Source of the DNA: Haematococcus lacustris
Lineage: Eukaryota > Chlorophyta > Chlorophyceae > Chlamydomonadales > Haematococcaceae
Reading direction: 5' to 3'
DNA: 64,000 nucleotides
NCBI GenBank assembly: GCA_030144725.1
Contig: JASKMD010000003.1
Coordinates: 3,731,410 to 3,795,409 of the forward strand
A program made the translations under genes and the position numbers. Below the pieces are notes generated by a model. The model saw nothing but the letters and a program-made list of their open reading frames with translations. It was not told where the DNA came from and ran no database searches. Of the stretch, positions 62,501 through 64,000 are shown in pieces (the stretch's first letter is position 1; each line of letters begins with the position of its first letter).

Positions 62501-63903
62501 ATCAACCACGCCTTTCTGTCGCCTTCGTCGTAAAGTCTATCTTGCCAGGCTTTCCAAAAAGTGTGGAGGTCATTAGGTTTTACCCAATGCTTTCCAGCTG
62601 CATTGTTAAGGGAGTGGGCTTGACAATTGCGATCTATTTGTACTTCAAAATAAAGGGGGTTAGGGTTGGCTCCTGAGTAGTGCTCCTCACAGTGGGCTGG
62701 GCCGGGGTTAACTTCAACATCCCCAGCGGCTAGCAGGAGCCAGGCCACGTAGACAGCCCGGGCGGCAGAGAAGGGGTCCATAGTGCATGGGCTATTTTCT
62801 CTTCCATTCCTGTTGGCTGCTATCTGGTAGGTGCAGTAGACATGCAGTGTGCTGTTAAACTGGCTGACTGTGTAAGGATGGCTGCTGTTGGCTCCATGCG
62901 TAGAGAGGTAAAACCTGTCGGCCAGCTTGCAGAGGGCACAAGAGGATGCTTGGGTGCCGTCTATCCCTGCCATGAGATTGTAGCAAGTGGTCCCAACCGT
63001 CGCTCTGATACGGGCGATTAGTTTCTTGTGTTTCCTAAAGCAACGTTTGGAATCCTTGGTTGTGGGCTGCAAGGGGTGGCTCATGCGTTGGTATAGTGTG
63101 TTTAGCACGTGCGTGCATATAACAAAGAGCATGAGCATGTTCATTAGCCTGTTATGTTGTTTAATGGTTGTCCCAATGTGTGTGGGTTGTAGTTGTTGGT
63201 GAACAGAGGGTTGTGGTTCTTGGTGATGTGGGTTGTGGTGATGTGGGTTGTGGTGATGTGGGTTGTGGTGATGTGGGTTGTGGTGATGTGGGTTGTGGTT
63301 GTGGTGATGTGGGTTGTGGTTGTGGTGATGTGGGTTGTGGTTGTTGGTGATGTGACAGAGGGTATTGGGCATGACAGTCAGGGCTGGCAGGTGGTGGTAA
63401 GGCTTTGCAGCATTGCCCTCCATACCAGCCTCCATATCAGCATCAGAAGCTTGCATCTTAGTTACAGCTAGCTGGTCGTACCAGGCTGCAACAGCCAGGG
63501 CTGGCAGGTGGTAGTAAAGCTGAGCTACATGTCTCTTTTCAGCCTGCATGTTAACATAGATGGCTTGCATCCCTGTGTCAAACAGTTGGTTGTGCCTGGC
63601 TGGCAGGTCATTGTGGATAGCAATTGTGTTTGTAGCAGCCGGGGCTGGTAGCTCAGGGTGCTCAAAGTGGGCGTCCTGGGCCACACAGGCGCCCATGCTG
63701 AAGGCCGAACTGTCGTTGGCTATCTTGAGGGTGTATTTTGGCAGCGGTGTGCCTGCAGGTGGTGTAAAAATGTCCGCGAGGGATAAGGTAGTGCCCGTAA
63801 GGGCTTGACGATTAGCGTTGTATTGGGCCAGTGGCCTGGTCGTGACCCTGATTGCGTAGCTACCGTGAGGTTTCCCTCGCACGGTGCCTGGGCGGTCTGA
63901 CAA
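59515..63903 (-). CDS. Dualen N-terminal part: 2A motif, two Josephin-like proteases, PIP box, APE endonuclease
   Basis: Frame open from 59515 to the window end; numbering is from 63903 (a TTG, so the true start is elsewhere). Codons upstream of 63903 encode KLALVLLLLLICAG, a signal-peptide-like stretch. A His/Asn repeat follows, then Met375 (62781) opening a short hydrophobic leader into GDVEVNPGP (395-402 plus G). Protease-like domain 1 has NCQAHSLNN (Cys427), GHSMAIRK (His529) and LLDSN (Asp544). Domain 2 has CCLVHAFN (Cys627), GHATAIR (His749) and WLDSL (Asp764). An Ala-Pro repeat, the PIP box QIRITNFF (960-967) and an APE domain (LNTQG, LTETKI, IGDMNA, RIDDIL, SDHLPL; about 1010-1250) complete it. 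It stops at TAG 59515-59517, after which the -1 frame continues the polyprotein. Confidence 0.85.
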   Translation of the reverse strand: MSDRPGTVRGKPHGSYAIRVTTRPLAQYNANRQALTGTTLSLADIFTPPAGTPLPKYTLKIANDSSAFSMGACVAQDAHFEHPELPAPAATNTIAIHNDLPARHNQLFDTGMQAIYVNMQAEKRHVAQLYYHLPALAVAAWYDQLAVTKMQASDADMEAGMEGNAAKPYHHLPALTVMPNTLCHITNNHNPHHHNHNPHHHNHNPHHHNPHHHNPHHHNPHHHNPHHQEPQPSVHQQLQPTHIGTTIKQHNRLMNMLMLFVICTHVLNTLYQRMSHPLQPTTKDSKRCFRKHKKLIARIRATVGTTCYNLMAGIDGTQASSCALCKLADRFYLSTHGANSSHPYTVSQFNSTLHVYCTYQIAANRNGRENSPCTMDPFSAARAVYVAWLLLAAGDVEVNPGPAHCEEHYSGANPNPLYFEVQIDRNCQAHSLNNAAGKHWVKPNDLHTFWKAWQDRLYDEGDRKAWLIARGDGGALSDEVIHLYLQTHFGLTLTSVAQLHTAEDWSDDKFDALAITYATLNFLCKTNGHSMAIRKVGGLWKLLDSNSPSKAAIPIHELSPLYKTTFHEIFVIEPDPGATPTQTIALRREGICHIISHKEDNIPRYTLPTPPQTLLPPYMECQHDNCCLVHAFNMAMGVKLIDHQAAIRHCKNLTDHLQQLAQQARDMGLAVRALHTSHIYDKEGKFSLDTLNHYLHRTHHNTYLHPATQPLPRGSITPSRILGAITDTGATCTSAIILLSCSDGKGIGHATAIRHTSQGWLWLDSLRHAPQPLSTPLDWHRLQGSLLTITAGNVEHTTFVRKEIWLADPQAGYTPQDLAAHLADHTTPIDLTTMTEAHQTRATPTLNTTLNPRSKRTMNPTTKHTKRRQAAPAPAPAPAPAPAPAPAPAPAPAPAPAPAPAPAPAPAPAPAPTPAPRLNPSPPLAAEPPPPSRPMQQVPPMTKKRRPVRVTTHDNNTKRQIRITNFFSPKTPSEPCATPSTNNNTRTGQPAITTVPTTTPNPKPIPILSNLTISTLNTQGLYTKRQDVTELILEDNPDILVLTETKIGRKSKMTPRWLQTMLRDYTWWHSHHHTAGTILAVKRSIAVATAAKAGTADTAGRLVTATLQPANSTPVILIGTYWPSGHNAAASPARHAMQDTIATLLTAHSSHLPLMIGDMNATWRPNDRSSNTTYPQDMEYRAFLHSQNLQPVQQEDRKATHRQWKEADETGQPQNTESRIDDILTRNSPAKPRLLVCASKWGGGLSDHLPLTMALDITSTGLNIPAIPTMPTLTQTCKKALTIPVSKEDQEKFKQACQDTNNNIPQLLASLQLTLRPAKTAAQTHYAAITNRCAKCIHQLTHIDGISAPIVVNELATHMHNLLDRCLKVAIENCQTKTHNATGQHFRLRGCNKFRSHKRHTHLWIKHAQHHLSDYKGSTITDALTHVPPLPSCKIPTAAKQTALDIIRTYHKDGTPLHTALN
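61003..61026 (-). other. PCNA-interacting (PIP) box QIRITNFF
   Basis: Exact match to Q-x-x-hydrophobic-x-x-aromatic-aromatic, flanked upstream by Lys-Arg and sitting in a Pro/Thr-rich linker just before the APE domain, where a peptide would be accessible. Confidence 0.65.
61166..61294. repeat. (GGGGCT)n hexanucleotide array coding an Ala-Pro linker
   Basis: About 21 GGGGCT units; on the minus strand AGCCCC reads as alternating Pro and Ala in the Dualen protein between protease domain 2 and the PIP box. The Trp-Gly and Gly-Ala frames on the + strand are shadows. Confidence 0.95.
62698..62724 (-). other. 2A ribosome-skipping motif GDVEVNPGP
   Basis: Codons for Gly-Asp-Val-Glu-Val-Asn-Pro-Gly-Pro, an exact fit to the D(V/I)ExNPG|P consensus, preceded by a hydrophobic stretch (WLLLAA) as is usual for 2A. 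Skipping would occur between the Gly codon at 62701-62703 and the Pro codon at 62698-62700, separating the leader from the protease-endonuclease-RT part. Confidence 0.85.
63213..63352. repeat. GATGTGGGTTGTGGT 15-bp tandem repeat
   Basis: About eight 15-base units, some with a GGTTGT insertion, read on the minus strand as Asn-Pro-His-His-His repeats upstream of the 2A motif. This may be a 5'-UTR minisatellite rather than true protein if translation starts at 62781. Confidence 0.9.
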
Positions 63904-64000
63904 GCGGCGGCAAGGGTGGCTGTTGCCACCGATGCTCGCACCGCCCCAGCACCGCCCAGCGCAAATCAGTAGGAGTAGCAGGACTAGAGCTAGCTTACGC

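Larger units (their letters stand above)
53323..64000 (-). mobile_element. Dualen/RandI-like non-LTR retrotransposon with two endonucleases (5' end outside window)
   Basis: At least 10.7 kb on the minus strand, ending at a (CTTT)n tail (53323-53344). Coding order, 5' to 3': hydrophobic N-terminus, His/Asn repeat, 2A motif, two cysteine-protease-like domains, AP-repeat linker, PIP box, APE endonuclease, reverse transcriptase, PHD finger, RNase H, CCHC finger, PD-(D/E)XK endonuclease. APE plus restriction-like endonuclease plus RNase H plus cysteine protease in one element is the hallmark of the Dualen family described from Chlamydomonas. Single-base frame breaks at about 59517 and 54337 divide the coding sequence into three frames, so the copy is probably defective unless these are recoding sites or assembly errors. 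Confidence 0.88.

Noticed and set aside
1..64000. tRNA, rRNA or other structured RNA genes
   Set aside because: None recognised by eye on either strand; a covariance-model scan would be needed to exclude them.

Overview
The window looks like nuclear DNA of a chlamydomonadalean (volvocine-type) green alga. The grounds are high GC, short GT-AG introns full of simple repeats, poly-Gln and poly-Ala coding runs, a TGTAA poly(A) signal, and a Dualen/RandI-type retrotransposon, a family described from Chlamydomonas. Clade and genus are inferred. All homology calls come from motif reading and memory of the families, not from searches.

Layout. (1) 1-11800, + strand: the 3' part of a large multi-exon gene that reads as the HIR3/CABIN1 subunit of the HIRA histone-chaperone complex. 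One intron carries a 273-bp MITE. (2) 13286-15707, +: an unrecognised multi-exon coiled-coil gene. (3) 16-53 kb: an expanded family of F-box-like/leucine-rich-repeat genes. Five probably intact copies sit on the - strand at 16.2, 19.7, 23.1, 28.9 and 32.0 kb and a sixth at 49.3 kb. A truncated copy lies at 46.7 kb and a divergent, 5'-less copy on the + strand at 51.8 kb. Two broken copies of the 3' end of the HIR3 gene (25.9-27.9 and 34.2-35.8 kb) and a shorter relic (31.3-31.5 kb) are interleaved with them, so the ancestral repeat unit was probably a HIR3 tail facing an F-box/LRR gene. A fresh 3.49-kb tandem duplication covers 17.7-24.97 kb.

(4) 36952-45175, +: an L1-type LINE, ORF1 then ORF2, with its own TGTAA signal and 25-A tail. 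It is bounded exactly by two gap-free 1127-bp direct repeats (35825-36951 and 45176-46302), which reads as an exceptionally long target-site duplication. (5) 53323 to the window end, -: a Dualen-like non-LTR retrotransposon. Its polyprotein carries, in order, a 2A ribosome-skipping motif, two Josephin-like cysteine-protease domains, a PCNA-interacting (PIP) box, an APE endonuclease, reverse transcriptase, a PHD finger, RNase H, a CCHC finger and a restriction-like PD-(D/E)XK endonuclease. Two single-base frame breaks divide it into three reading frames.

The most unusual items are the protein architecture of element (5) and the 1.1-kb flanking repeats of element (4). Exon boundaries in the two multi-exon host genes are partly guessed where noted.
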